64,000 nucleotides of DNA from NCBI GenBank assembly GCA_001949185.1, contig BDGG01000005.1, positions 1 through 64,000 of the forward strand, read 5' to 3'. Positions 24,001 to 37,000 of the stretch are shown here, piece after piece (the stretch's first letter is position 1; each line of letters starts with the position of its first letter). Source of the stretch: Ramazzottius varieornatus (Eukaryota > Tardigrada > Eutardigrada > Parachela > Ramazzottiidae). A program made the translations under genes and the position numbers. The notes beneath the pieces were generated by a model. It was not told the origin of the DNA, made no database searches, and saw only the letters and a program-made list of their open reading frames with translations.

Positions 24001-27000
24001 GACTGAATTCCCTCATCCTTGACCCACCCGAGTTCCGTTTCCTCGAATTCGGTGGCAAGAGCCTCGATCCCGAGAAGTACACTTTCTCCTACTTCGAAGC
24101 GTTGAAAGCCGAAGACCGAACAGCCACAATGGTCGCTACGTCCTTCTACCTAGTCAAGCACGAGGAGGAGGAAGCCCACCCAGTCACCATGTGGGTTGTG
24201 GCGGATGCCGAAACGCCTGCCGGTCGAGAACTGATGTACAACATGGTCAAGCACAGCAAGACAAGCAAGAATGTCCGAGTCGCTTTCATCTTTAATCCTT
24301 CCGAAACCGAATCTATAGAGAAAGGCATGCAGTTGACCAAAGCCATACAAGTCGCGCTAGAAACGCAGTCAATGAGTCTAGCCAGAAACTTCATAACGAA
24401 ACTACTGAAAGAAGAGAACGTGGCGGAGATAGCAACGGGTACGAAGATATGGGAGGACTTTGAAGTGAACGGCATGGATATGAAAGCCTTCACTTCCGGT
24501 CTGAAAGAACTTTCGTCAGATTTCCTCAAAATTCATGGTCTGTTCGCACGGGAAGAACTGAATCTTAGCCCTGGCGAGAATGTGCTCATAGCGAATGGGT
24601 ACATTGTGGGACCGGTGAAGAGTGACTTCGGGATGGACGATATAGCACTGCTGGAGAAATACATTGAAAGTTACGGAGCCACGAAGCTCTCTAACGAATT
24701 ACATCGACTCAACATATTCCGAACTGCTGATCAGCTCTCCGATGCTGTCATGATGACTTCAACCCTGTTGAGCGGCCTCGGAAGTCAAGAGGTACACTTT
24801 AAAAGTCTTTTGGATTTTTTGTACTACTAACGTCATAATATTGTGTTTATTCGGAAGCTTCTTTCGATTACCCTTCCGCTATTAGACTTTTCTTGTTTGT
24901 AGGAAGCGAAGAAAAGAACAAAGGTGCAGTACAGTGAAATGGCCCACAGTGTCATCAACATAGAGCAAAGGGACACCGACTCACCGTCTTTCGATATCAC
25001 ATTCATCGTGGATCCAGTTTCTCGAGAAGCCCAGAAGATCATTCCCGTGCTGATGGTCCTCCACGAAGCACTGAACTGCCGAGTACGAGTCTTCTTCAAC
25101 TGCAAGGACAAGCTGTCAGAAATGCCCCTTAAGAGCTTCTACCGTATGGTCCTGGAAGCCAAGCTGACATTCACAGAAAATGGCTCCATCGCACCGAACT
25201 ACGCCCTCGCACGGTTCCCGGCGCTGCCTCAGACGGCATTGCTCACCATGAACCTACAAGCACCGGACAACTGGCTGACCGAAGCGACTTCGGCTGTGTA
25301 TGATCTCGATAACATCAGGTAAGAAAGACGTAGAACAGAGCTTGACGTCACGTGTAACACTGTGACATTGTAGATTGACGGAACTGGTCGATGGTTGGGG
25401 TATTCATGGGGGGTTCGAACTGGTCAATCTTCTGCTAGAAGGCTCGGCCAAAGATGCGGCGACTGACCAGCCACCTCGAGGAACACAGTTCGTTCTGGGG
25501 ACTAGAAATCAGCCAGAATATATGGATACGATCGTCATGGCGAACTTGGGGTACTTCCAGTTGAAAGCTAACCCTGGAGCCTGGATCCTCAAACTTCGCG
25601 AGGTACCATTGCAAGGACAGTATAAGTTTTCTTCGTATCGTCGATGTAACTTTCTTGGGCGTTTTACTCGAAGAGGTCGTTTGGAGATCTTGTGGCGAAC
25701 TAATCGGCATGTTTTGCTTTCAGGGAAGGTCGCACGAAATTTACTCCATCGCCAGTGCGGAAGGTGCTGAGAAAGAAGGTTCCGACGAAGAGCAACAGCG
25801 AGTTGTAATTGGGTCCTTCAATACCAAGATGATGAAGATCTATGTCAAGAAGCGTCCTGGAATGGAACGAGAGGACGTATTGAGTGAGAAGAAGGACGCG
25901 GTCGAAAGCGAAGCTGGGATCTTCAACTCCATATCCAGCTACTGGTCCAAGGACGAACACAAGTCAGCCTCAGCTTCCGATGACGTCATCAACATCTTCT
26001 CCCTCGCCAGTGGTCACTTGTACGAACGCTTTCTACGGATCATGATGCTATCGGTCGTCAAGAACACGAAGACTCCGGTGAAGTTCTGGCTTCTTCGCAA
26101 CTACCTTTCTCCACAGTTCAAAGAGATCATTCCATACATGGCTGAGCATTACGGCTTTGAGTATGAGCTTGTCGAGTATAAGTGGCCGAGGTGGTTGAAC
26201 CAGCAGTCCGAGAAACAGAGAATCATTTGGGGGTACAAGATTCTCTTCTTAGACGTGCTTTTCCCTCTGTCTGTCAAGAAAATCATCTTCGTGGACGCTG
26301 ATCAGATTGTTCGGACTGATCTGAAAGAGCTGAGAGACTTTGACTTGGAAGGGGCTCCCTATGGCTACACTCCGTTCTGTGAAAGTCGACAGGATATGGA
26401 TGGGTTCCGGTTCTGGAAGAATGGTTACTGGGCTAGTCATTTGGGTAACCGGAAGTACCACATTTCGGCGCTCTATGTGGTCGATTTGGCGCGGTTCAGA
26501 AAGATCGCGGCTGGGGACCGATTGAGAGCTCAGTATCAAGGACTCTCGCAAGATCCAAACAGCTTGTCGAATTTGGATCAGGACTTGCCAAACAACATGA
26601 TCTACCAGGTACCCAAACACTTCCAACTTATAGTTTTTGATCTTTGGTTCCTGTGGAAATTTTCTACGATGATTTCGACAAACCGCTCTTATTTTCGTGC
26701 ACCTGAATACGTGGCCTTGAGGTTGTGGGTCTATCGGTGTATGCAGGTTCATGAGGATGGGTCTGTCAGAAACATTAAACAGCGTCTTTTCTCGTTATTC
26801 GTTCCTTGCCTCGTTTTGATATCGTTTTTTCCTAGGTACCGATCAAGTCGCTGCCACAGGAGTGGCTATGGTGCGAAACTTGGTGTGATGAGGCATCGAA
26901 AGCCAAAGCGAAGACAATCGACTTGTGCAACAACCCCTTGACCAAAGAACCCAAGCTAGCAAGTGCCATGAGAATCGTACCGGAATGGAACACTTATGAC

Positions 27001-27180
27001 CAAGAGATAAAGCGCCTGATAGACGAGTTCTACGCCGTAAGACAGCTGACTGGCGAAAACGCAGGTGAACCGGTACTTCGAGAAGCTGTGCCGGAAGACA
27101 CGTTCGGAGGAAACGACGCCGACAACGAAATTCCAGTACATTCCACGGGACATACACACGAACATGGAGACGAACTATGA
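21016..27180 (+). CDS. UGGT1: UDP-glucose:glycoprotein glucosyltransferase
   Basis: ER-lumen folding sensor that re-glucosylates N-glycans of misfolded glycoproteins so that calnexin and calreticulin rebind them. Nine exons give about 1600 residues, near the 1550 of human UGGT1. A signal peptide ([20 protein letters not shown]) opens the protein. Thioredoxin-like and beta-sandwich regions follow. The C-terminal GT24 catalytic domain starts near [15 protein letters not shown] and holds the [12 protein letters not shown] metal/UDP-glucose DxD motif, [19 protein letters not shown], and LDQDLPNN. The last five residues, HGDEL, are an ER-retention signal. Exon boundaries show clean gt/ag; the start is the first ATG with a signal sequence. 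The gene runs tail to tail with RPS15. Confidence 0.95.
23732..23797. repeat. 66-bp hairpin in a UGGT intron
   Basis: CTGTATGCGGGTGGCTGAAA at the left pairs with the right end CCAGCCACCTGCATACAG, and GGAACA pairs with TGTTCC, giving arms of about 27 bp. It sits in the UGGT intron between about 23595 and 23913. Only one copy is evident. Confidence 0.55.
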
Positions 27181-27391
27181 GGAACTTCCGCCCGTCGCAG
27201 CAACTGTTTTTGTTTTATTTATTGATTTCAGTCATTTCTTCTTGTTTGATAACGATGGCTAAGCAGCTGACAAGTCGACATGATAAAGTTTTTTCCCACA
27301 CGTCACTTAGACACCATTGTTCTAGGTCTTTCATCAAACACATGTACTCTAATCAATGACTGCGAAGAATAATAACACAAATGGAAAACAT

Positions 27392-28353
<962 letters not shown>

Positions 28354-29199
28354 GTTGCAAGCTTGAAGAACACAAGGTAGATCCACAAGGATGAGACCAG
28401 AAATCGGATGTGCCAAGAAATCTATTCGGGTTCTTGAAGCTATGAAAATGACGATCTAACGATTACCGAGCTCGCGTTCCGAACTTCCGATCAGCGTTGG
28501 ACGGATGATTTACTCAGCCTAATATCGAGATTTACGCAAATGTCGCGTGAGAGCTGCCACAATACACGTTGCAAAAGAAAATCTGTCATGGCCACCCAAC
28601 TTCTATCTTTATAAACCGGAGAACCGGTGTTCGACCGACATTCGGAACGGCATTTTTCATATGAAAGATATTGATTGACCGATTACCGTTTCAAAGTTGA
28701 GCCGCACTTGATGGTGCGAAGCCGATCTGTGTTTTCAATAATTCGCTGAGTAAATCATCCGCCCAACGCTGCTTCCGATTCCGAAAATTGAAGCCTATGG
28801 CGTGTCATTTTGAATAAAGAGTACTTCTCACGATCATCAAATATTCGGTCGTCTGATTGTTTGATCGAAGTATCTGGAAAAACTGTCAGTATGGCCCACC
28901 AAATGATAATGGCAGTACGAGTTACCCTCGAATCGCAAACTCGTTTATGCTTCTAAGCTGAACTTCCCGTCCGCATTTGCAACTTGCAAGTTTGGGAGCT
29001 TTTCCGGGAATTTTCGCTTCCTACCGTTGTGTGATCCTGAGGTTGGTTGTTAACGCTTGTTGCAGGGGTTACAGGTTGCTGACGTGACTGGAGATTCACG
29101 AGAAGACTTGAATGCCGGTCGCAGATTTCACTGGGATATTGACTTCCGGCCATCACGGTGCAGCGTTTTACGATACTCCGGCGTCTTTCCCCTCTTGCC
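28354..29199. promoter_or_regulatory. RPS15/RPE head-to-head intergenic region
   Basis: These 846 bp separate diverging start codons and must carry both promoters. About a third is occupied by an inverted-repeat element (28477-28785). No clear TATA box or pyrimidine-rich ribosomal-protein start tract could be assigned with confidence. Confidence 0.35.
28477..28785. mobile_element. inverted-repeat element in the RPS15/RPE promoter region
   Basis: Arms 28477-28518 (core GGACGGATGATTTACTCAGC) and 28745-28785 (core GCTGAGTAAATCATCCGCCC) are near-perfect inverted copies of about 41 bp. They bound 309 bp without an ORF. This structure fits a MITE or a decayed transposon. I could not define a target-site duplication. 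Confidence 0.55.
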
Positions 29200-30099
29200 A
29201 TGGCGTCCAGTCAAGCCCGAACGATCCACTGCAAGATCGGACCATCGATCCTGAACTCCAACCTTGCATCTTTAGGCGATGAGTGTCACCGCATGATGGA
29301 AGAGGGCGCTGACTATTTGCACCTGGACGTTATGGACGGACATTTCGTGCCAGCTATTACATTCGGTCACCAGATGGTCCAATCCCTCCGCAAAGCCCTC
29401 CCGAAGAGCAAATGCTGGTTCGACATGCACATGATGGTGCAAGATCCCGACAGGTTCATCAAGGACATGGCCGATGCCGGTGCGGATCAATACGTGTTCC
29501 ATGTGGAAGCTACTCAGGATGTGGACAAGACTATTCGCAAAGTGAAGGAAGCTGGCATGAAGGTAAACTATATCAAACTGTCGCTGTTCCTGGAAACACT
29601 GTCCTGATCTTTGGGTTTGTAATTGCAGGTTGGAGTGGCGATCAAGCCCAAGACGCCTGTGGAAGTTGTTTTGCCTTATGTGGAGCACGTCGATTTGGTC
29701 CTAGTGATGACTGTCGAACCTGGAGCCGGTGGTCAGAAGTTTATGGACGACATGATGCCTAAGGTGAAGACACTTAGAAAGCGGTTTGCGGAACTGGATA
29801 TTGAAGTAGATGGCGGCGTGAGTCCTGATACCATCCACCATTGCGCGGAGGTAGACTTTTCCTTTAATCCCTACTTCCGGCCTCCGTTCTCGGCTCTTAT
29901 CAGAAGCAGATATGAGCTTAAGCTTGGGCACTAGATGTGTTCGTTACTCTGATGACCTGCTTTGTCGTTCTAGGCGGGAGCGAACCTTATCGTCTCTGGA
30001 ACAGCCGTGGTAAAGAGCGAGTCGCCGAGAGACGTTATGGTCAAGATGCGCGAGGCTGTTCGCGTGCAGATACCCAACTGGAAGAACATCTCATCGTAA
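29200..30099 (+). CDS. RPE: ribulose-phosphate 3-epimerase
   Basis: Cytosolic TIM-barrel enzyme of the pentose phosphate pathway that interconverts ribulose 5-phosphate and xylulose 5-phosphate. Three exons (29200-29562, about 29629-29849, about 29975-30099) join to about 236 residues, typical of the family. Motifs in order: GPSILNSNLASLGDE, LHLDVMDGHFVPAITFG (metal-binding His and Asp), WFDMHMMVQDP (second metal His), VMTVEPGAGGQKF, DIEVDGGV (metal Asp), and AGANLIVSGTAV. The ATG at 29200 matches the usual N-terminus; the frame is open upstream but has no better start. Confidence 0.95.
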
Positions 30100-31038
30100 A
30101 TGCAAGACGTCAACGGTGACTCAAGGAACAAGAGAAAGGCCCCATTCCGGCAGAGTGATGTATGCATGTTTAACGGTGCGTAACTGTGATTTCAAGTTTA
30201 TATAATTCATTTTGTAGTAATCATTGATGGATTTACATTATCGGCCACATTAGGTGCGTCCGGAAACGCACCTCTTTTTGGGTCTTTTACTTGACTGTTC
30301 TGAAGTGGAGCTGTTCCGCGAGGTTTCGGCTTTCAGTCCAGGCTTGGGCTATTGTCGCATGCGGCGATGATGTGTACTTTACCGGGATGCTTAATGAACG
30401 AATTAAATGCTTTCGCCGAAATTGATCACCTGATTAGGGTACAGTGAGGAAGGTGGGTTCCCGGAGTTTAGTTAGATCAACCTCTCATTTCAAATGCAAT
30501 GTCCAAGCCAGTAGACAGGCTCAATTGTACATGCTTATAGATCCCTCACCCAGAGGAACCGAGAAGTGCTGGTGCCTGCGCTTGTTGTCACTTGGATCGA
30601 TGACGTACGAGACGGTACGAGAATTACAGTTCGCTACTGTAAGAGTTGCCGGTCCCCGTCTCTTCAACATCGTGCGGGCTGTAGAGTACGATCACTTTGA
30701 TTCTCAGTCGAGATTCCTTCTACCGCTTCTTTTCACTGGTGGTCTCCAAGTGGATCCTCCTTCGTAGTGGTTTTCTGCGGTTCTCTACTACTGACTGTTG
30801 ACTGACTGTGGATTCTTATTTCAGAGGGACGTCGGATTGCGAAAGACATTGAGTGTTTGCGAGCAAGCTTTGTGACTTGCTAATTCTTCACACTGTTTAA
30901 TTCATCGCTCAGTTTCACGAATATCTTTGCAGATTCAAGTCCGTATGAGTAGGAATGGCGAATCTTGGTACATGTAGATTTTGTGGAAGGATCGCTTGCG
31001 GTTGATCAGCTTCCGGGTCGTGACTGGGTACCCCTCTG
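30100..31038 (+). other. intergenic, RPE to TRH-receptor-like gene
   Basis: These 939 bp hold the RPE 3' untranslated region and the upstream region of the receptor gene. ORFs here show no homology I recognise. No repeat of the families described elsewhere was seen. Confidence 0.45.
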
Positions 31039-33485
31039 ATGTCGAATAACATGGATACTGTCAACTTCACCGTGTCAGAATGGAGTACGACGAACTTTTC
31101 GAATGATTCGTCTGCTTTGTATTTTCGGGCCATGAATGGAACCAGAAGTCTTCCGCGAGCTACGGTGTACCCGATGAGCTACCGAGTTGTAGGAACTGTC
31201 GCAGACGTCATCATTTTCATTGTGGGATTTCTGGGCAACATTATGATTTGTGCCGTGGTCAAGAACACCAAATCACTGCAAACGCCCACCTACTGTTATT
31301 TGGTGAGACAGCGTTCTCTCGTTTTTCCGCACTGATGGTCCGTCTGCGCATGCAAGCTGACGATTATTCAAAGGCTTTTCAACATCTAAGTAATTGATGA
31401 GGAAGGAGGCTGTTGACGGAAATCCTTTTGTAGGTCTCGTTGGCTGTAGCGGACATTCTTCTTGTTTGCGCAGCCATTCCGGAAGCCATTATTTCCTACC
31501 ATTTGTACAGCAAGCAATGGATCCTGGGACATGCCGGCTGTGCCATTATGGTCTTCATTACGTTTCTGGCAATAAACGCCGGCTCCTTGAGGTAATATAT
31601 TTCGAAAAACGGAGACATTTGAAACATGGGCCAACGAAGTGAATCAGATTGTCAATCGTAACCCCAGGTGGAGCACGTTTTCATGGTTGCTGGTTGGAAG
31701 AGTGCGTCACTTGGGAAAGCGATCTGGTTTAAACCATTCGCCCACGTCCCGGTTACAGTAAAGATAGCAAAAGATATTGTCGAGAATTTGCGCTAATTTG
31801 GAGAGGTTTCAGAAGCTCCAGAAATGCGTAACATGTAGCAACAATAAAACTGTCATGTTGGATCAGCGTGGGAGAGATAGATTGGCTCCTAATAATCCTG
31901 ATGATGCCACTACTTTTACGTTTCCACCCGCTTCTTTGTGATCGTTGATCTTCACTCTGCATCGCCGAAAATAGTCTACTCCTCGTCCTATTGACGTGGC
32001 CCTCAGAAAAATGCAATAGGACTATATGTGCCTTTATCAAATAACGAGGTTGTATCTTTTCTCTTCTAGCATTCTCGCCTTCACAATTGAGAGGTAAGCA
32101 CGTGCAACATCCTTCGACCTGGTATACTGTGTTTGTTAATTGAAAAAGTCCCACGCCCGGCGGCTCAAGTTCTAATTAGCAGCTAGAATCGTCCCACAGG
32201 ATTGCAACATGTTTGAAATCTTTGACAGGTACATTGCGATATGCCATCCAATGCTGGCACAGAAAGTTTGTACAGTGAGCAGAGCCCGCAACATAATCCT
32301 GACAACCTGGGCCATTGTCTGCCTGTACAGCGCGCCCTGGCTGGGTCTGAGCGGAACACGGCCTCTGCGGCTCGCTGACGTCACGGGAATGGAGAAGTGT
32401 GACTATTTGCTGTCTCGAGACATGTACATCTACTTCTTCCTCTTCGACGTAGTGGTCTTCTACTGTGTTCCACTTCTCATATCGGTCATACTTTACCTGA
32501 GAATGGGTTTAGTCTTGCATAAAAGCATGCAAGATCTACGAAAGCAGATCGGTACAAGGATGCCCTTGCGCGGTTGGTCCATGCGGAAGAGCTCGAGCTG
32601 TACTCTGGAGAATCCTCCTCGTAATTGTGCTTCAATGTCCCGTGGAGCTTCGACAAAGAACCCTCCGAAGTGGCTGAGCGTTCCTGGAGATGAGAGTCGC
32701 ACGGGCCCCAGTACTCAGAGGGATACGCAGACAGCCAATGCTACCATGCAGTCACGATGCCAAGTTGTGAAAATGCTGATCGTGGTGGTGGTCTGCTTCG
32801 CGGTCCTTTGGCTACCCTACCGAGGTCTCCTAGTATACAACTCGTTGGTATCAAAACCATGGCTGAATATGTGGTATGTCCTGTTTGCCAAAACTTTAGT
32901 GGTAAGTTACTACGTCCCCTATATGAATTACTATTAAATATAGATAGCGCGAGATCATAGATTTGGTAGCTCGGCAGGCTAACTTGACAAGGTTTCCTTT
33001 CCAAGTGGCGCACGGTTTCTGTGCTAATATTTAAAATTGTGCGCCAGTGGAAAAGGATCTTGTCGAGTGTGTTTTTGAAGTAACGCACACCTCCAGTTAA
33101 CAACCCTGGAAAACAACCGCCACTTTGGTAAATCACGCAAGAGCAAAACTAGTAAAATAGATAAAATAGATAATTAATTAGCTCACAGTAAAACAGAGTT
33201 GAATAAGAGATATGTGTCGTGACGAATAATGGCCTGGAATTGCAGTACATGAACAGCGCCATCAACCCATTCCTCTACACTGTCCTCAGCCGGAAATTTC
33301 GGGAAGCGACATTCCGGATGCTTGCTTGTTGTAGTTTTGGGCGTGAGTCTTTTGCATTCTCTTCAAGTCATTCAAGGAAAATTAGTGTAATGATTTATCA
33401 CGATTGTGTCGCCGTGCTCTCCAGGGATCAACACGCGGACAAGGATGGGGCCTTCGAGATCCGAGCTGGGACTCCGCCAGATTAG
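31039..33485 (+). CDS. TRHR: thyrotropin-releasing hormone receptor-like GPCR
   Basis: Class A neuropeptide receptor. The N-terminus is extracellular with several N-glycosylation sequons (NFT, NFS, NDS, NGT). TM1 contains GFLGNIMICAVVKN, followed by TPTYCYLVSLAVADI, typical of TRH receptors. TM3 ends in AFTIERYIAICHPMLAQ, an ERY form of the DRY motif. A long, Ser/Arg-rich third loop of about 100 residues precedes TM6 (LIVVVVCFAVLWLPYRGLLV) and TM7 with NSAINPFLY. The LWLPYR, TPT-CYLVSLAVAD and ERYIAICHP segments match TRHR closely. Exons are 31039-31302, 31435-31592, 32070-32093 (a 24-base micro-exon), 32229-32900 and from about 33243. The C-terminal exon structure is uncertain. Coupling in relatives is Gq. 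Confidence 0.85.
31628..31751. repeat. palindromic GTGGCGCAC foldback element, copy 6
   Basis: Outer arms GGGCCAACGAAGTGAATCAG and CGATCTGGTTTAAACCATTC, the latter followed by GCCCACGTCCC, flank inner arms CCCCAGGTGGAGCACG and GTGCGTCACTTGGG. It lies in the receptor intron 31593-32069. Confidence 0.7.
32967..33090. repeat. palindromic GTGGCGCAC foldback element, copy 7
   Basis: Inner arms TTCCAAGTGGCGCACGG and TTGTGCGCCAGTGGAAAAGG are separated by about 20 bases. The outer arms contain AACTTGACAAGG and its rough complement GATCTTGTCGAG. It lies in the receptor intron 32901-33242. A partial extra inner arm (GTAACGCACACCTCCAG) follows at once. Confidence 0.8.
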
Positions 33486-34092
33486 CACGAAATCAAGAGA
33501 TATTGATTCAGTTTCACTCGCAACCAGTGCCACCTTGTGATGAGAAACCACGCGACGAGCCTTCCCAGTTCGCCATCCAGCCACATTTCCGTCACGTTTG
33601 TAAACCATGAATTTCATGCATGACTTGCTACCAATATAACGTTTGACCATGTGATTACCGGTGTTGGCTTCTGATGGAGTTACGCACCCAGTTCTACTAA
33701 TCTTATTACGAATCAATACTGGGTGATTCCGAACGTTACACTAATCTTCGACGTTAACGGATAACCGGATTTTATTCAATCAGCCTTGAGTTAAACCGCA
33801 ATCCAAAAAATACGTTGCAACCCACGGGTGTGGTCCCCCCCCCCCATATTCACAGGTTCGTCCGAACCGCCACATCCGGAATCTGGAGTGCTTTATCGTG
33901 CCATATTATGATGTCTTACGCAGGTATCGTTCGACACACAGTACGTGACGTTTCCATTAAGGTATCCGATCCGGAATGGAACTATTTATTGTAATAGTCT
34001 AGAGCGAGAAAATCAGTCGAACGTTTGTAGAAACGATACGCAGGCCAAAATAGGCTAAAGAGTAAAACCAAGAAGGCAATGGGTAAAACGCA
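33486..34092. other. intergenic between convergent TRHR-like and ERCC4 genes
   Basis: These 607 bp carry both 3' regions. A run of about thirteen C residues lies near 33834-33846. No coding sequence or repeat family was recognised. Confidence 0.45.
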
Positions 34093-37000
34093 TCAAACTC
34101 TTTTACCAAAGCGGTATTTCGGTTTTGTCGACTTGATAATACTGTCACTCGTCTTCTCATCTGCTTTTTCCTCATAGTCCTGCCGCAGAAACTTGTACAA
34201 ATTCTTGGCGTCCGCCGTACTGCCCAACACTGACACGAGGTCGTCTTCGCTAAGGTCGCACAATGCCGCTATACTGTCCACTCTGTGCATAATGGCCATG
34301 TAGTTCTTCGCGTTCACACCAGGCAGTTTCAGCAACAGCTCTTTCGCTGCCTGGTTGAAGCGTTCTTTGGACGTGGTCGCTTCATCTAGTGACGATATGG
34401 TCATGGCTTTGGCTGGGTCCGGCTCTTGTCTACCTAACTTTAGCTCTTGGAACAACTCTGCAGTGGCATACGGACTCGAACACCAGAGAATACGAAGCTT
34501 TGAGAAATGGAGGGTCAAAAGAACTAATTTATTAGAAACATCTTTCAGTGTCGACTCCTTGGCGTAATTCCCTCGGAGACTGAATGACTTGTTCTGATCA
34601 AATTCGATCAACAGAACCGGCTTCTTGTAAAACCTGCAAGCAAATGAAAGAATCGTCAGTCTGAGCAACTTCGCATTATTCTCCTCAATTTCTATTTTGA
34701 ACTTCTGTTTCGACTCTATTCATGACTGACGCAGGCAAACAAGCTCGACAAGGTCGTTTTCCTAATCGGCGCACGCTTCCAGCGTATAACAATGAAAAGC
34801 TGTGCCATTGGGGAAAATAATCAGGCATGGATATCTGGCGAGCTTTCGACTTGTTTTCATTTATTTTATACTATTCGTTTGTTTTAATTCTATAAACTTT
34901 GGTTTCCGTTTCGGGGATAGACTTATCGTTCTCTAGTTCGTTTTTCATATTTGATGTTTCTGTTATTTTCGATTCGTGAATACCGGTAGCGCTAATTGTT
35001 TATACCGAGTCATTTGAGTAGCTTGGTTATACAGGCGTCCACTGTTCAGAGATCCAATCAAGTCGTTAACCGACTTCCGTTCCACGCAAATATCCGGTGT
35101 GAGAACATAGTCACCAATCTCCAAAGTGACAGGAAGGATATCGATCCCACGACGGTGGATCAGCGAGGGAAGCTCGCTACGAAACTCCCGCATATCCACA
35201 ATGACGCGCGGCATTTCCATCTGTTGCGGATCCATTAAACCGCCCTTCCTTGTATTCGTCTGTTCAGCAAAGGCCACATCACGATACAGGTCAGCGGTGA
35301 TGTCTTCCGGCAGCGCCATGTTGCCTTTCTCCCGAATCAGGTGCTCGAAGGCCTGCTTCTCAACCCGTAACGTTGTCAGATACCTTCAAGACAAAACCCT
35401 GATGAACCAACGCACTTCAAATTTTCGTTCGAATTTTTGTCTTCAGTTTCTGGATACAGTCCTACCTGCGAGATGTGACAATCGCTCCTTCTGCGATTAA
35501 ACAACGATTTTCCACGGGCTTGCTCGCCATACACTGCGCAGCACGATCAGCAGATCGACGCCCGGTTCTGGCTTGACTTGATCAAGTAATCAAGCGGACA
35601 TCCGATCAGCTGACTGTTCTCGTGCAAACAGAATGGCGCGTAGCTCCGAGAACATACGAACCGTCTAGAACTAAAATCAGGCGTTTGAACTGTCACATGT
35701 CGCAGGTAGGACTGTATTTAAGTTTGCATCACTCTAATGATTCTATTTCCCATTCCGCCACCTCTTGAACAATAAAGTAAATGTTCATCTAAGGGTTCAA
35801 TTCATTTCGATCTAAATTCAGTCATAGTATTTTCGAAATAAATTTGTATCAATTGGAAGGTCGGCAACAGAACTTAGCCAGATAGTTTACCCCAGTGGCG
35901 CACGTTTTGCAGTGATACTGGCCGAGAGCATGCGCCACTTGGGAACATGATCGCGTAATATGCTTTCCGTGCTGCGAGGACTAAAATGTACCTTTGTTCT
36001 TCTACCGAATTGGTATACATAACAAAGTACACGCGAACCGGTAAAGACGCATGAGTCGCCTGATGCACTTCGATCTGTCGGACCACATTCATGTCCAGAT
36101 CGTACAGGACGATGTAGCGAGGCATGAAGCGTCGAAGTACTCGAACCACTTCGAAGGCCTTGTCCGACAAGGAGTACAGCGGGTGTATCACGGTTGCCGA
36201 AGGACTCAGCAGCTCGTACTCTTTCACTTCCGTCCACAGCAACACTTCCGACTTTAAGTCCCATGTCTTTTCTTCGTTCGAGCTTATAGGTTCGACTTCA
36301 ACTGGTTTCACTTCTCCGACTGGAGGTTCAACCTTCTTTCTCTTTTCATTTACCATTTGAGTCAGGGTTACTTGATCGTCGTCTTTGTCTATGTTCCTTT
36401 TGCCACCGCCATTTTTCGGTGCTGGTTTTGTGTTCTTCGATGTGTCTGTTTCCGCGGGTTTCGAGTTGGAGTCCTTGATCGTTATTGTGCCAGCTAGCGA
36501 ACTGTGCTCAAAGATTTTCTTTATGACAGCTTCATGACCAGACTCGATGAGAGTTTTCAGCTGAATACAGCAGAGTTCGTCTGCCACGAAGATGAGTGTT
36601 CTTCCAGCCCCCATCTCTGTCTCGTGGAGCTGTGTGTTTTGCTCACGGACTTCTTGGACGACTTCCTGCACTGCCTTCCATTTGGGGTTCATCTCAACCG
36701 TATTCAAGTCAATTTCCGACTCTGACTCGGAAGCGCTCTCTCCAAAAACCCGCTGATGAGCCAGGACGAACAGCTTCTCGGCAGGCTCGAGGAACATCCA
36801 GCTGGAAGCTGCTGTTTCGGGTGAAGCGCGAGCTCGGAGCCGCGCGACGAGGTTGTAGAAAGACAAGCAATCGTAGGAAGTCAAATACCTGCAGAGGCAA
36901 AAAACCGGTGAATTACCGAATAAGTTTAGAGAATGACTAATTGGCACGGAATCATCCTAACAGGGTCGTGCCGTGTACCTTTAGGCCCGATGCCCGATGG

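Noticed and set aside
33834-33846. Run of C residues after the TRHR-like gene
   Set aside because: A simple homopolymer with no further structure; could also be a length-uncertain assembly spot.
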